A DNA stretch of 58,637 nucleotides. Source: Burkholderiaceae bacterium (GTDB lineage: Bacteria; Pseudomonadota; Gammaproteobacteria; Burkholderiales; Burkholderiaceae_C). A model generated the notes under the pieces. It saw only the letters and a program-made list of their open reading frames with translations, was not told the DNA's origin and searched no databases. The stretch is from NCBI GenBank assembly GCA_030654805.1, contig JAURWR010000030.1, positions 1 to 58,637 of the forward strand. The letters are read 5' to 3'. Shown piece by piece: positions 46,668 to 55,318 of this stretch; the stretch's first letter is position 1, and each line of letters begins with the position of its first letter. Made by a program: the position numbers and the translations under genes.

Positions 46668-47312
46668 GTGGCAGTCGTGCAGGAACAGCGAGGTCAGAGC
46701 GGCAAGATTCTTGTCGTGGATGACGATCGTCTGGTGCTTGCCACGCTGGCGCACGGCCTGACCGAAGCAGGCTACGAGGTAATCGACGCCGACAACGGCG
46801 ACGACGCCATCCTGCTGGCGCGCGAGCACCGTCCCGACCTCGCGCTGCTCGACATCCGCATGGAGGGCATGAGCGGCTTCGACGTGGCCGCCTACCTGCG
46901 CGAGTACTGCAAGATGCCGTTCATGTTCTTGTCGGCCTTCTCCGACGACGACACGGTGCGGCAGGTGCATGAACTCGGCGCCGTTGATTACCTGGTGAAG
47001 CCGCTGGACATCGGGCACATCGTGCCGGCGGTTCAGGCGGTGTTCGCACGGCTGCGCGCGTCTTCAGTCGCCGCGACGGCCGCTGAAGCGCCTGCACAGC
47101 GGACGACCCCAGCCGTCGCGCCGCTCACTGCCTCGCTGCTGCCGGTCGAGGCGATGGCGGTCGGCGTATTGATGCATCGCTTCTCGCTTGCCCGCGCGGC
47201 GGCCTTCGACCGACTTCAACGCATGGCCACGGTCAACGGGCGTGCGACGGTCGACGAAGCCGAGCGGCTGCTGCAGGCGGTTGAACTGCTTTCCGGAACG
47301 GCCGAGATCTGA
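46668..47312 (+). CDS. Response regulator with ANTAR RNA-binding output domain
   Basis: A 214-residue regulator. The receiver (residues 12-130) has ILVVDDD, phospho-acceptor Asp62 in LALLDIRMEGMSG, and FLSAFSDDD with the Lys in YLVKPLD. After an Ala/Pro linker the C-terminal part (VGVLMHRFSLARAAAFDRLQRMATVNGRATVDEAERLL) has the spacing and helices of an ANTAR domain, which binds paired stem-loops in mRNA leaders and prevents termination. Likely partner of the multi-PAS kinase upstream. GTG start with AGGAG 7 nt before it. Confidence 0.9.
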   Translation: MAVVQEQRGQSGKILVVDDDRLVLATLAHGLTEAGYEVIDADNGDDAILLAREHRPDLALLDIRMEGMSGFDVAAYLREYCKMPFMFLSAFSDDDTVRQVHELGAVDYLVKPLDIGHIVPAVQAVFARLRASSVAATAAEAPAQRTTPAVAPLTASLLPVEAMAVGVLMHRFSLARAAAFDRLQRMATVNGRATVDEAERLLQAVELLSGTAEI

Positions 47313-47319
47313 TCGATCC

Positions 47320-47337
47320 GGGCGGCAGTCGCCGCCT
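47320..47337. terminator. Terminator-like hairpin between convergent genes
   Basis: GGCGGC (47321-47326) pairs with GCCGCC (47331-47336) around AGTC. It is placed between the stops of the ANTAR regulator and the minus-strand kinase. No strong T run on either side. Confidence 0.45.
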
Positions 47338-47346
47338 GTCCGCGCT

Positions 47347-48780
47347 TCAGAGCGACGGATTTCCGAGTGAGAAATGGAAGCTGGCGCCTTTGCCTACCTC
47401 GGACTCGGCCCACACCTCGCCGCCGTGCTTGTGCACGATGCGGCGCACCGACGCCAGGCCGACACCCGTGCCTTGAAACTCGGTGGCGCTGTGCAGGCGC
47501 TGAAACACGCCGAACAACCGATCGGCAAAGCGCATGTCGAATCCGGCCCCGTTGTCTCGCACCGTGAAGCTGGGCGTCATGGTGTCGGTACAGCGTTCGA
47601 ACCAGACCTGCGGAGAGGCACATTTGCCGGTGTATTTCCATGCATTGCCCAGCAGGTTTTCGAGCACCACCCGCAGCAGCGTCGGGTCGCCGTGCACCTG
47701 CATCCCCGGGTCGATACGCACCGTGACCGCATGTTGCGGCCATTGCCGGCGCAGGTCGTCGATCACGAAGCCGGCCAGCTGAGACAGATTGACCGGTTGC
47801 CGTGATACCGGCTTCGCCGTCAGCTGCGACAGCGCCAGCAGCGCGTCGATCATGCTGTTCATGCGCGCTGCGGCGCCCAGCACGCGGTCGAGGTGGTCGT
47901 TGCCGACGCGGTCGAGCAGCCGGCCGTAGTCTTCCTTGACGATCTTGGTGAAACCCTCGACCACCCGGATCGGCGCGCGCAGGTCGTGCGACACCGTGTA
48001 GCTGAAGGACTCCGCGTCCTGTTCGGCCGGTATCGCCAACGGGGTCAGCGACGGCATCGCAAGGACGTGGTCGATATCGACAGAAGAAGCGGCTGTTGCC
48101 GATGTGGGCACCGGCGTGGCCGAGCTGGCTGCGCCAGGTTGCTCACGCACGGTGCCCACGTGGCCGATGAAGGCGCCTCGCGCGTCGTGCAGCGGCAGTG
48201 CGCGCAGCTGCCCGAGACGCGCGCCGCCGTCGGCTGGGCGAAAGGCGATCAGCACATCCTCGGCCGGTTGCTGTGATTCCAGCCGCTGACGCAACGCAGC
48301 GTGTCCGCCGGTTCGGGGAGCTCCGGTGTCCGGATCGGTTCCGGTGAACAGAGTCCACACCGGTTGTGGGTCAGCGTTCTGCGGGACCAACGAGGGCGGT
48401 GCGACCACTCCCGCTGGTGGAATGAGGGAGACCAGGCGGTGTCGTCGGTCGGTGCGCCACTGCCACACGTCGAGCAGCCTACCCAGCGCCTCGCCCTGGG
48501 CTTGCCGCTGGCGCAGCTCGGCGGCTTCCTGTCGGCATCGCTCGGCCCGACGGTGCAGCGTGACGACCACCATCAGGGCCAGCAGGACAAAGCCGAGCCC
48601 CATGGCGAACCCCAATCCACTGGACATCGAACCTGCCGCGTTGCCGTTATCGGCCAACGCATGGCCCGACCAGCCAGCCAGGGTGACCGATGTGCACCAC
48701 ACGCCACATGCCGACCTGTACCCCGCAGAGGCACCGATCTGTCTGGCGGCTGACGTGTGCTGGCCGAGACCCCGATTCAT
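47347..48780 (-). CDS. Membrane sensor histidine kinase
   Basis: A 477-residue kinase. One clear transmembrane helix at about 54-75 (GLGFAMGLGFVLLALMVVVTL) follows a hydrophobic N-terminal stretch, and there is a coiled coil (RRAERCRQEAAELRQRQAQGEAL). A PAS-like region spans about 100-210. The HisKA motif is SYTVSHDLRAPIRVVEGF (His265). The ATPase has VLENLLGNAWKYTG, VRDNGAGFDM and GTGVGLASVRRIVHKHGG. It lacks a receiver domain, and its cognate regulator is not adjacent on the same strand. It diverges from the Hpt gene, which could belong to the same phosphorelay only via another receiver. Confidence 0.92.
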   Translation of the reverse strand: MNRGLGQHTSAARQIGASAGYRSACGVWCTSVTLAGWSGHALADNGNAAGSMSSGLGFAMGLGFVLLALMVVVTLHRRAERCRQEAAELRQRQAQGEALGRLLDVWQWRTDRRHRLVSLIPPAGVVAPPSLVPQNADPQPVWTLFTGTDPDTGAPRTGGHAALRQRLESQQPAEDVLIAFRPADGGARLGQLRALPLHDARGAFIGHVGTVREQPGAASSATPVPTSATAASSVDIDHVLAMPSLTPLAIPAEQDAESFSYTVSHDLRAPIRVVEGFTKIVKEDYGRLLDRVGNDHLDRVLGAAARMNSMIDALLALSQLTAKPVSRQPVNLSQLAGFVIDDLRRQWPQHAVTVRIDPGMQVHGDPTLLRVVLENLLGNAWKYTGKCASPQVWFERCTDTMTPSFTVRDNGAGFDMRFADRLFGVFQRLHSATEFQGTGVGLASVRRIVHKHGGEVWAESEVGKGASFHFSLGNPSL

Positions 48781-49156
48781 AGCGGCGGATTGTAGGCAGC
48801 GCCTGGACGCAGTCCGAAGGCAGGCTGGGCCAGGCCGAGTGACCGGCGATTCACGGGTGGTGCCCGGCGCGAATAAGCTGCGCATCTCTGCGAGAAACTC
48901 AAGTTGCAGGGCTGGCGGCCGATACCACGATCACGGTCGTCCCACCGCAGCGACTTCAGCCCGAACGGCCTTTTCAGATGCAAATCCTTTGGCAAGCCAT
49001 TCCGGTTCCCCCCCTGCCCGGCACGAATCCCTCGGATGACGGCGCGCGCGCCTGCATCGGCGGGGGTATCAGCCTTTCGAGGCACCCGGCGACTGAGGCA
49101 CACTCAGGCATGCGCGAAGAACCGCTGATCCCAGCCGTGTGTGCTGGCTTTTTCTG
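48781..49156. other. Divergent intergenic region, 376 bp
   Basis: It separates the minus-strand kinase from the Hpt gene. It contains the sigma-28-like promoter described at 48899-48925. I see no convincing small gene; the short open frames lack ribosome-binding sites. Confidence 0.5.
48899..48925 (+). promoter_or_regulatory. Sigma-28 (FliA) promoter upstream of the Hpt/GGDEF genes
   Basis: TCAAGTTG (48899-48906), 11 nt, GCCGATAC (48918-48925): 6/8 and 7/8 matches to TAAAGTTT-N11-GCCGATAA with exact spacing. The first gene downstream starts at 49157, leaving a leader of about 230 nt. Confidence 0.65.
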
Positions 49157-49618
49157 ATGACAACCGCACCGTTGTCCCCTCGTTCCTCCGCCGTCGACCC
49201 AGAATCGACGGGTGGTAGCTCTCAATGGCTGTCACCATCCGCGCGTGGTGTGTTGGACGATGGTGCTATTCGCCGATTGCGTGAACTCGACCCCACCGGA
49301 GAGAGCCATTTGCTGATGCGCGTATTCAACGCCTTCGAAACTTCGCTGAACCGGCTCTTGCCCCAGCTGGCACAGGCAAGGGATGCCGCCGACGCGTCGG
49401 GTGTGCGGTTGGTTGCGCACACGTTGAAGTCATCTTCGGCCACCGTTGGTGCACTGGAGTTGTCGCGCCTGTGCGCCGAGGTGGAGGTCCAGGCACGCGA
49501 AATGAGGCTCGCTGATGCAGCGGGCGGAATCGAGCAGATGCTGCTGGAGGCAGAGGCGGTTCGTATATCGCTGGGCGCACTTTCCCGCCGCTCGGACACC
49601 ATCGCGGGTGCTGCATGA
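49157..49618 (+). CDS. Hpt domain phosphotransfer protein
   Basis: A 153-residue histidine phosphotransfer protein. LVAHTLKSSSATVGALELSRLC carries the phospho-accepting His followed by the Lys-Ser pattern of Hpt domains. The surrounding helices match the four-helix bundle (GAIRRLRELDPTGESHLLMRVFNAFE). The N-terminal 35 residues are a disordered Ser/Pro-rich lead. Its stop overlaps the next gene by 4 nt (ATGA), tying it to the REC-GGDEF-EAL protein, the probable phosphate recipient. ATG at 49157 preferred. Confidence 0.92.
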   Translation: MTTAPLSPRSSAVDPESTGGSSQWLSPSARGVLDDGAIRRLRELDPTGESHLLMRVFNAFETSLNRLLPQLAQARDAADASGVRLVAHTLKSSSATVGALELSRLCAEVEVQAREMRLADAAGGIEQMLLEAEAVRISLGALSRRSDTIAGAA

Positions 49619-51876
49619 GCATCGATTCAAGTCTGTCTGCTGCGGACGACGTCACGGTCCAGCCACGCGTGCTGCTGGTCGACGACGATGAAGTCAACTT
49701 GCTGCTCACGTCGATCGCCTTGCGCGAGCGCGGATTCGTGATCACCGAGGCTTCCAGTGGCGAGCGCGCGCTGGAAATCCTCACCAGTTGGCAACCCGAT
49801 GTGGTGGTGCTCGACGCGCTGATGCCTGGCATGGATGGGTTCGAGACCTGCCGCCAGATGCGTCAGATGGCCGCTTGCGTGTCGCTGCCGGTCCTGATGC
49901 TGACGGGGCTCGACGACGACGCGTCGATCAACCGGGCGTACGAAGCCGGCGCCACCGATTTCTTCGTCAAATCCAACCAGTGGAGCCTGCTGGCGGGTCG
50001 CCTGCGCTACTTGCTGAGATCGTCGCGCACCCGCCTTGAACTCGAATTGAGCCAGAGTCGGCTGGCGCGTGCGCAGGATCTGGCGCGCATGGGCAGCTTC
50101 GACTGGCGCATCGGATCGCCGGCCCCGATGTTTTCGGCCGAAGCCTTGCGAGTGTTCCAGATGGAGCCCGGCACCATGCTGCCGTTTCGTGACCTGCTGC
50201 TCATGATGCCGAAGGAAGAACGGCGCGGGAAGCGTGCGCTCCTGGCTGAAACGCTGCAGAGCAAGGGGGGTCTGACTCGGGACATTCCGCTGGTGCTGGC
50301 CGATGGCATCGCGCACATCATTCACACCGAAGCTTCGCCCGAGTACAACGAACAGGGCCAGTTGATCGGCTATGCCGGCATCGTGCAGGACGTGACCGAC
50401 CGATGGAACGCCGAACACAAGATTCGCCAGCTCGCGAACTTCGATTCGCTGACCGGCCTGCCGAACCGAAACCAGCTGATCGAGCGAGCCGAGCGCGCCC
50501 TGGAAGCGGCACGCCGCATGGGCCATCAGGTCGGGCTGCTTCTGATCGACCTCGACCGATTCAAGGTCATCAATGACACGCTGGGCCACGGTGCCGGTGA
50601 CGAGTTGCTGATCGAGGTCGCCCGCCGCCTGCGGTCCTGCGTGCGCCACTCCGATCAGGTCACCGACAACCTGCTCGACTCGATGGGCACCCGGGCATTC
50701 CGCACGCTCGAAGCGATGTGCCGCCTCGGTGGTGACGAATTCGTCGCACTGCTGCCTGAAGTGATCGACGAGCATGACGCCGAGATCGTCGCCGCGCGCG
50801 TGCTTGAACAGATGCGTGCGCCGATTCATGTCGGTGGGCAGGAGTGCTTCGTCACCGCGTCGGTTGGCATCGCGCTGTTCCCTCGCGACGGCATCAACGT
50901 GGCCGACCTGATCCGCAACTCCGACGTGGCGATGTTCGCGGTCAAGGCCCAGGGCCGCAACGCTGCGACGGTCTACCGGCCGCAGCTGGCAGGCAAGGGC
51001 CGCGAGAAGCTCGAACTCGAAAGCGCGCTGCACAAGGCGATTGAGCGCAACGAACTGGTGCTGCATTACCAGCCGAAGATCGACGTGCGTGCTGCACGCA
51101 TGGTCGGTGTCGAGGCGCTGATGCGCTGGCAACGCGGCAACGTGCTGGTGCCGCCGGGCGACTTCATCCCGCTGGCCGAAGAAAGCGGTCTGATCCGGCC
51201 GATGAGCGAGTGGGCGATCCGGGAGGCGGCGCGTCAGGCCCGTGTCTGGCTCGACACCTTCGGTTTCACCGACTCGATCGCTGTCAACCTGCCCAGCCGC
51301 ATGTTCGACCGGGGCGACCTGGTCGAGACCATCCACGAGGCGGTGGTCCAGAACGGTGTGCCGCATCACTCTCTGGTGCTCGAGATCACCGAAAACTCCC
51401 TGATGAAGGACCTGCAGAGCGTCATCCCGTCGCTGCACCGGCTCAACGAGATCGGTGTCGAGATTTCGATCGATGACTTCGGCACCGGATACTCGTCGCT
51501 GGCCTACCTGACGACCTTGCCGATCAGTGAGCTGAAGATCGACCGCGGGTTCATCCGTGATCTGGGCATGACGCCACAAAGCTCGGCGGTGGTGACGGCC
51601 ATCATCGCGCTCGCGCGGTCTTTGGGTCTGCGCGTGATCGCCGAAGGCGTCGAGAACCTGCGCCAGATGGAGGTGCTGCACCGGTTGGGCTGCGGTGTGA
51701 TGCAAGGCTTCCTCTTCAGCAAGCCGCGGCCACCTGCGGAAATCCAGTCCTGGCTTGAGGAAACGGTGCTGCCCAGAAAGGCGCCGTGGATGGACATGGC
51801 TCCCGACGAGGTGTCCACCGAGCCTTCACGTTCCAGCATGGCGCGCCCGGCACGCACGCCCAACAATGCGGGCTGA
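49615..51876 (+). CDS. REC-PAS-GGDEF-EAL response regulator
   Basis: A 753-residue c-di-GMP enzyme. Receiver with Asp67 (VVVLDALMPGMDG) and TDFFVKS; PAS at about 145-265; GGDEF at 372-376; EAL at 500-502. RHSD (344-347) matches the I-site, but 24 residues instead of the usual 5 separate it from GGDEF, so a segment of about 19 residues has been inserted. IDDFGTGYSSLAYL, LEITENS, LKIDRGFI and IAEGVEN are intact, so phosphodiesterase activity is likely. It probably receives phosphate from the co-translated Hpt protein. Confidence 0.95.
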   Translation: MSIDSSLSAADDVTVQPRVLLVDDDEVNLLLTSIALRERGFVITEASSGERALEILTSWQPDVVVLDALMPGMDGFETCRQMRQMAACVSLPVLMLTGLDDDASINRAYEAGATDFFVKSNQWSLLAGRLRYLLRSSRTRLELELSQSRLARAQDLARMGSFDWRIGSPAPMFSAEALRVFQMEPGTMLPFRDLLLMMPKEERRGKRALLAETLQSKGGLTRDIPLVLADGIAHIIHTEASPEYNEQGQLIGYAGIVQDVTDRWNAEHKIRQLANFDSLTGLPNRNQLIERAERALEAARRMGHQVGLLLIDLDRFKVINDTLGHGAGDELLIEVARRLRSCVRHSDQVTDNLLDSMGTRAFRTLEAMCRLGGDEFVALLPEVIDEHDAEIVAARVLEQMRAPIHVGGQECFVTASVGIALFPRDGINVADLIRNSDVAMFAVKAQGRNAATVYRPQLAGKGREKLELESALHKAIERNELVLHYQPKIDVRAARMVGVEALMRWQRGNVLVPPGDFIPLAEESGLIRPMSEWAIREAARQARVWLDTFGFTDSIAVNLPSRMFDRGDLVETIHEAVVQNGVPHHSLVLEITENSLMKDLQSVIPSLHRLNEIGVEISIDDFGTGYSSLAYLTTLPISELKIDRGFIRDLGMTPQSSAVVTAIIALARSLGLRVIAEGVENLRQMEVLHRLGCGVMQGFLFSKPRPPAEIQSWLEETVLPRKAPWMDMAPDEVSTEPSRSSMARPARTPNNAG

Positions 51877-51890
51877 AATCACACTGAAAG

Positions 51891-53648
51891 ATGGGTAATC
51901 CGACCTCTGCTCCCAAAGGGAGCGCTGCTGCCGCAACAGGCGTGGCCGCTGCCGAGCCGACGTCCCAGCCCGACGGTCAACTCCCCGCCCAGCTCGCCAA
52001 GGCCGCATTGCGTCGGCTGGCGCTTGAAAAGCTCGAACCGACCCCGGAGAACTACGTCCGAGCGTATCAGCAGGAACAGGGCAAGACACCTGCCGGCGGG
52101 GACTCGCTCGCCGATCTGATCGAAAGCATCGTGCGCGGCATCGAGCGCGGCGGCAAGCAGTGGACGCTGGCTCGCAAGAAGGAGAGCCTGCAGCGCGTGC
52201 TCAGCGGCAGCCGTGGTGATGCCAATCGACTTCAGCAGCGCCTGCGCCAGCTGATCGGCAACTGGGACTCCGATTCCAGCCCCGGAACCAATCGCGACCT
52301 GGTCGATGAGGCTCCGACTGAGCCTGTCACTGCCTCTGCGGAACCCGAAACGGTGTCCAGCGAGGTCTTGGCTTCCGTGCTCGCGGTGCCCGAACCGGCC
52401 GAGGCGGATGAGGCGAAGGAAGCCTCGACGGAGGCAGCCGGCCGTGTTGTCGCCGCTTTCGGCCAGACCGTGGTGCGTGCGCTGCCGTTGGCCGAAACGA
52501 GCAATCGTGATCTGGCCGAGGCGATCACGCAGGCGTCGCAACGCATCCGGACCGAAGGCGCATGCGAGGCGAGTGCCGCCGAGGTCGAAGGCCTCTGTGA
52601 GCGTGCCGACTGGGTGCTGCAGCACCGCGAGCACCTGTTCGAGCAGATCAGCGGGCTGTGCCTGGAGTTGACCGCCAGCCTGACCGACCTGGCCGAGGAC
52701 GACAGCTGGGCGCAAGGCCAGTGCGACGCGATGAGGGTCACCGTCGAGGAAGGCCTGACCGGGCGCGGCGTCAAGTCGGTCAGCGAGTTGCTGCGCTCGA
52801 CCCGGGCGAAGCAGGCCGAATTGCGCGTCGAGCGCGATGCGGCCCGCGATGCGCTCAAGCAGATGATCAACCGCATGCTCAGCGAACTGGGTGAACTCGG
52901 TTCGCAGACCGGCCGTTTTCACGAGAGCGTCGGCCGCTATGCCGACGTGATCGAGCGTGCCGACACGCTCGAAAGTCTGGCCGGCGTCGTTCGCGAGATG
53001 GTCGAGGAAAGCCGCACCGTGCAGGGGCTGGTCGACCAGACCCAGCACCGCTTGCGCGAAGAACACAGCCGTGCCACGGGCCTGTCGGAGCGCGTGACCG
53101 AACTGGAAAGCGAACTGAAACGGCTGTCGAGCGAGGTCTCCACCGACCAGCTGACGCAGATCGCGAATCGGCGCGGCCTGCTCCAGGCCTTCGAGGTCGA
53201 ATGCTCGCGCCTGGAGCGTGCTCTTGCGGACGACCCTGGCGGCACCAGCGCGGCAGGTTTGGCGATTGGGCTGCTCGACATCGACAACTTCAAGCGCCTG
53301 AACGATGAACTCGGCCACAGCGCGGGCGACGAAGCGCTGAAGGCGCTGGCAGCCACGGTGAGCAAGACCCTGCGGCCGACCGATCTGGTCGCGCGCTACG
53401 GTGGCGAGGAGTTCGTGGTGCTGTTACCCGAGACGCCAGTCGACGAGGGCCAGCAGATCCTCACCCGCCTGCAGCGCTCGTTGACGGGCGGGCTGTTCAT
53501 GCACGAGCAGAAGCAGGTCTTTGTCACTTTCTCCGCCGGTGTCACCGCCTACCGCACCGGCGAGCGCATCGAAGATGCGCTCGAGCGAGCCGATCTGGCG
53601 CTGTACCAGGCCAAGCGCGCCGGCAAGAACCGGACCCTGATCGGCTGA
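51891..53648 (+). CDS. Cytosolic diguanylate cyclase with helical N-terminus
   Basis: A 585-residue protein. Residues 1-420 have no recognised sensor domain: an Ala-rich start, a Glu/Pro/Ala linker at about 135-175 and long coiled-coil helices (VRERADWV-like and RVTELESELKRLSSEV). The C-terminal GGDEF domain has the active variant GGEEF (504-508) and an intact I-site RPTD (495-498) five residues before it, so it should make c-di-GMP with product inhibition. It starts 14 nt after the previous stop, in the same operon. N-terminal similarity to other DGCs of this order is from memory. Confidence 0.92.
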   Translation: MGNPTSAPKGSAAAATGVAAAEPTSQPDGQLPAQLAKAALRRLALEKLEPTPENYVRAYQQEQGKTPAGGDSLADLIESIVRGIERGGKQWTLARKKESLQRVLSGSRGDANRLQQRLRQLIGNWDSDSSPGTNRDLVDEAPTEPVTASAEPETVSSEVLASVLAVPEPAEADEAKEASTEAAGRVVAAFGQTVVRALPLAETSNRDLAEAITQASQRIRTEGACEASAAEVEGLCERADWVLQHREHLFEQISGLCLELTASLTDLAEDDSWAQGQCDAMRVTVEEGLTGRGVKSVSELLRSTRAKQAELRVERDAARDALKQMINRMLSELGELGSQTGRFHESVGRYADVIERADTLESLAGVVREMVEESRTVQGLVDQTQHRLREEHSRATGLSERVTELESELKRLSSEVSTDQLTQIANRRGLLQAFEVECSRLERALADDPGGTSAAGLAIGLLDIDNFKRLNDELGHSAGDEALKALAATVSKTLRPTDLVARYGGEEFVVLLPETPVDEGQQILTRLQRSLTGGLFMHEQKQVFVTFSAGVTAYRTGERIEDALERADLALYQAKRAGKNRTLIG

Positions 53649-53690
53649 CCGGCCGATCGCCTGGACAGATCGGCACGGCGGAGCCCACGG

Positions 53691-54476
53691 ATGACTGCGT
53701 TCACCCTGCCGATGACCTACCTTGCTCTGGCAATCGGTATGGCGTTGCTGGTGCTGGTGGTGCTTTGGCATCGACGGCGCCTGAATCGGCGACCCGCATC
53801 GGCATCGAAGCGGGGGCCCGCCTCCTTGAGCCAGATGCGCACCAGCGAATTCGTGCGCCTCGTCGGGCTGGCGTTCGAGGCGCGCGGCTACAACGTCGTC
53901 GAATCCGGAGTGAAAGGCGCGCGTGCCGAGGGGGCCGTGGACATCGAGTTGCGCAAGGATCGCGAGGCTCACCTCGTGCACTGCAAGCACTGGCGATCAC
54001 GCAAGATCGATGTCGATGCGGTGCGCGAATTCCATGCGTTGATGACCGAGCGCCGCGCGGCCGGTGGCTTCATCGTCACGACCGGACGATTCAGCCGCGA
54101 GGCGATGCACTACGTGCGCGGCATCAGCCTCAGCCTGATCGATGGATCGCTGCTCGGACCGATGCTCGATGATGGCCGATACCGCAAGGGCGCCGCCACT
54201 GCGTCGGCGACCATGCCCCTTGATCGACCGAAGCCCGTGGAATGGGCTCCGGTGTCCGTGATGGCGTCGGTGCCCGATGCGATGGAAGACACCTATGACC
54301 TGGCGCGACAAACAGGGGGCGACACGCGACCGCCTCCGATCCCGCCGCCGCCGAGCTGCCCGCTGTGTTCCGCACCGATGCTGATGCGCACGGCGCCGGA
54401 GGGCAAACATGCCGGACGCATGTTCTGGCGATGTTCGCGTCGCCGCGAATGCAAGGGCATGCGACCGCTGGTCTAG
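53691..54476 (+). CDS. Membrane-anchored Mrr-like nuclease with zinc ribbon
   Basis: A 261-residue protein. One N-terminal transmembrane helix (MTYLALAIGMALLVLVVLW), then an Mrr_cat restriction-endonuclease fold: SEFVRLVGLAFEARGYNVV, Asp84 in GAVDIELR, and HCK (97-99) in LVHCKHW, where Gln/Glu-x-Lys is usual. A Pro-rich linker leads to a topoisomerase-type zinc ribbon with Cys pairs in CPLCSAPM and FWRCSRRRECKG. It could be a DNA-processing or defence enzyme, but membrane-tethered members have no assigned role. No methylase gene accompanies it. Confidence 0.88.
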   Translation: MTAFTLPMTYLALAIGMALLVLVVLWHRRRLNRRPASASKRGPASLSQMRTSEFVRLVGLAFEARGYNVVESGVKGARAEGAVDIELRKDREAHLVHCKHWRSRKIDVDAVREFHALMTERRAAGGFIVTTGRFSREAMHYVRGISLSLIDGSLLGPMLDDGRYRKGAATASATMPLDRPKPVEWAPVSVMASVPDAMEDTYDLARQTGGDTRPPPIPPPPSCPLCSAPMLMRTAPEGKHAGRMFWRCSRRRECKGMRPLV

Positions 54477-54494
54477 AACTCAGCCCAGCCCGTC

Positions 54495-54515
54495 ATGCCG
54501 CTCGACCGGCGGCAT
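54495..54515. terminator. Hairpin between convergent genes
   Basis: ATGCCGC (54495-54501) pairs with GCGGCAT (54509-54515), loop 7 nt, between the nuclease and dienelactone hydrolase stops. No T run is visible. Confidence 0.4.
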
Positions 54516-54575
54516 CCGCTGGAGAGGCTTCTGGATGTGTCGCCCGAGCAGGGCGCGCCTGGGCCTGATCCGCGC

Positions 54576-55268
54576 CTACCGCAGCCACTGCCCGAGGAAG
54601 CCGAAGGTCCGGTCCCAGGCGATCTGCGACCACGCCGGGTCGAACTGCGTCGCCGGCAAGCGGTGCGGCCCGACGGCGGTTTCGTTCGCGAAGGCATGCT
54701 TGGCCAGGTAGCGGTGGCCGCTGTAGCGCACGCCTGCGGCCTGCAGCTTCTGCTCCAGCGCATCGACGGTGGCGATCGGGAAGAACTCGTCGTCGGTCGC
54801 CCAGTGCGCGAGCATGGGCGCGCGGATCGCCGACGTGTCGATGAACTCCAGAGGCGGGTAGCCGTACCAGACCACGCCGGCATCGACCTCGGGCACCTTC
54901 GTCAGGGCCAGCAAGGTCAGCGCACCGCCCATGCAGAAGCCGGTCAGGCCAACCTTGCGGGAGCGCGCTTTCAGGAACTGGACCGCACCGCGAATGTCCT
55001 GCGAGGCAGCGTCGCCGAAGTCGAGGCCGCCCATCAGGTGATGCGCTTCCTCCGCCTCCACGGTGGCCTTGCCGCGATACAGGTCGGGCACCAGCGCGAT
55101 GTAGCCGGCCTGGGCGAAGCGATCGGCGACGCCGCGAATCTGCTCGTTGACGCCCCACCATTCCTGGATCACCACCACGGCGGCCGCATCGTCGGAATGG
55201 GCGGGTTCGGACAGATACCCCTCGATGCCCCTCCCGTCCGGACGATCGAATTTGACGCGCGTTCCCAT
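54576..55268 (-). CDS. Dienelactone hydrolase family protein
   Basis: A 230-residue alpha/beta hydrolase. The nucleophile Cys112 lies in GFCMGGAL, Asp160 in ATDDEFFP and His191 in YLAKHAFANE, the Cys-Asp-His triad of dienelactone hydrolases. VVVIQEWWGVNEQIRGVADRFAQAGYIALVPDLYRG is the family opening. Many members act on substrates other than dienelactone, and no aromatic-degradation genes are nearby, so the substrate is open. GGAGACCGAG precedes ATG 55268; the longer frame to 55637 is a shadow. Confidence 0.93.
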   Translation of the reverse strand: MGTRVKFDRPDGRGIEGYLSEPAHSDDAAAVVVIQEWWGVNEQIRGVADRFAQAGYIALVPDLYRGKATVEAEEAHHLMGGLDFGDAASQDIRGAVQFLKARSRKVGLTGFCMGGALTLLALTKVPEVDAGVVWYGYPPLEFIDTSAIRAPMLAHWATDDEFFPIATVDALEQKLQAAGVRYSGHRYLAKHAFANETAVGPHRLPATQFDPAWSQIAWDRTFGFLGQWLR

Positions 55269-55318
55269 CTCGGTCTCCTCTGTGTTGTGGCGTGGGCGCA
55301 GAGGATAAATGCTGCGGT

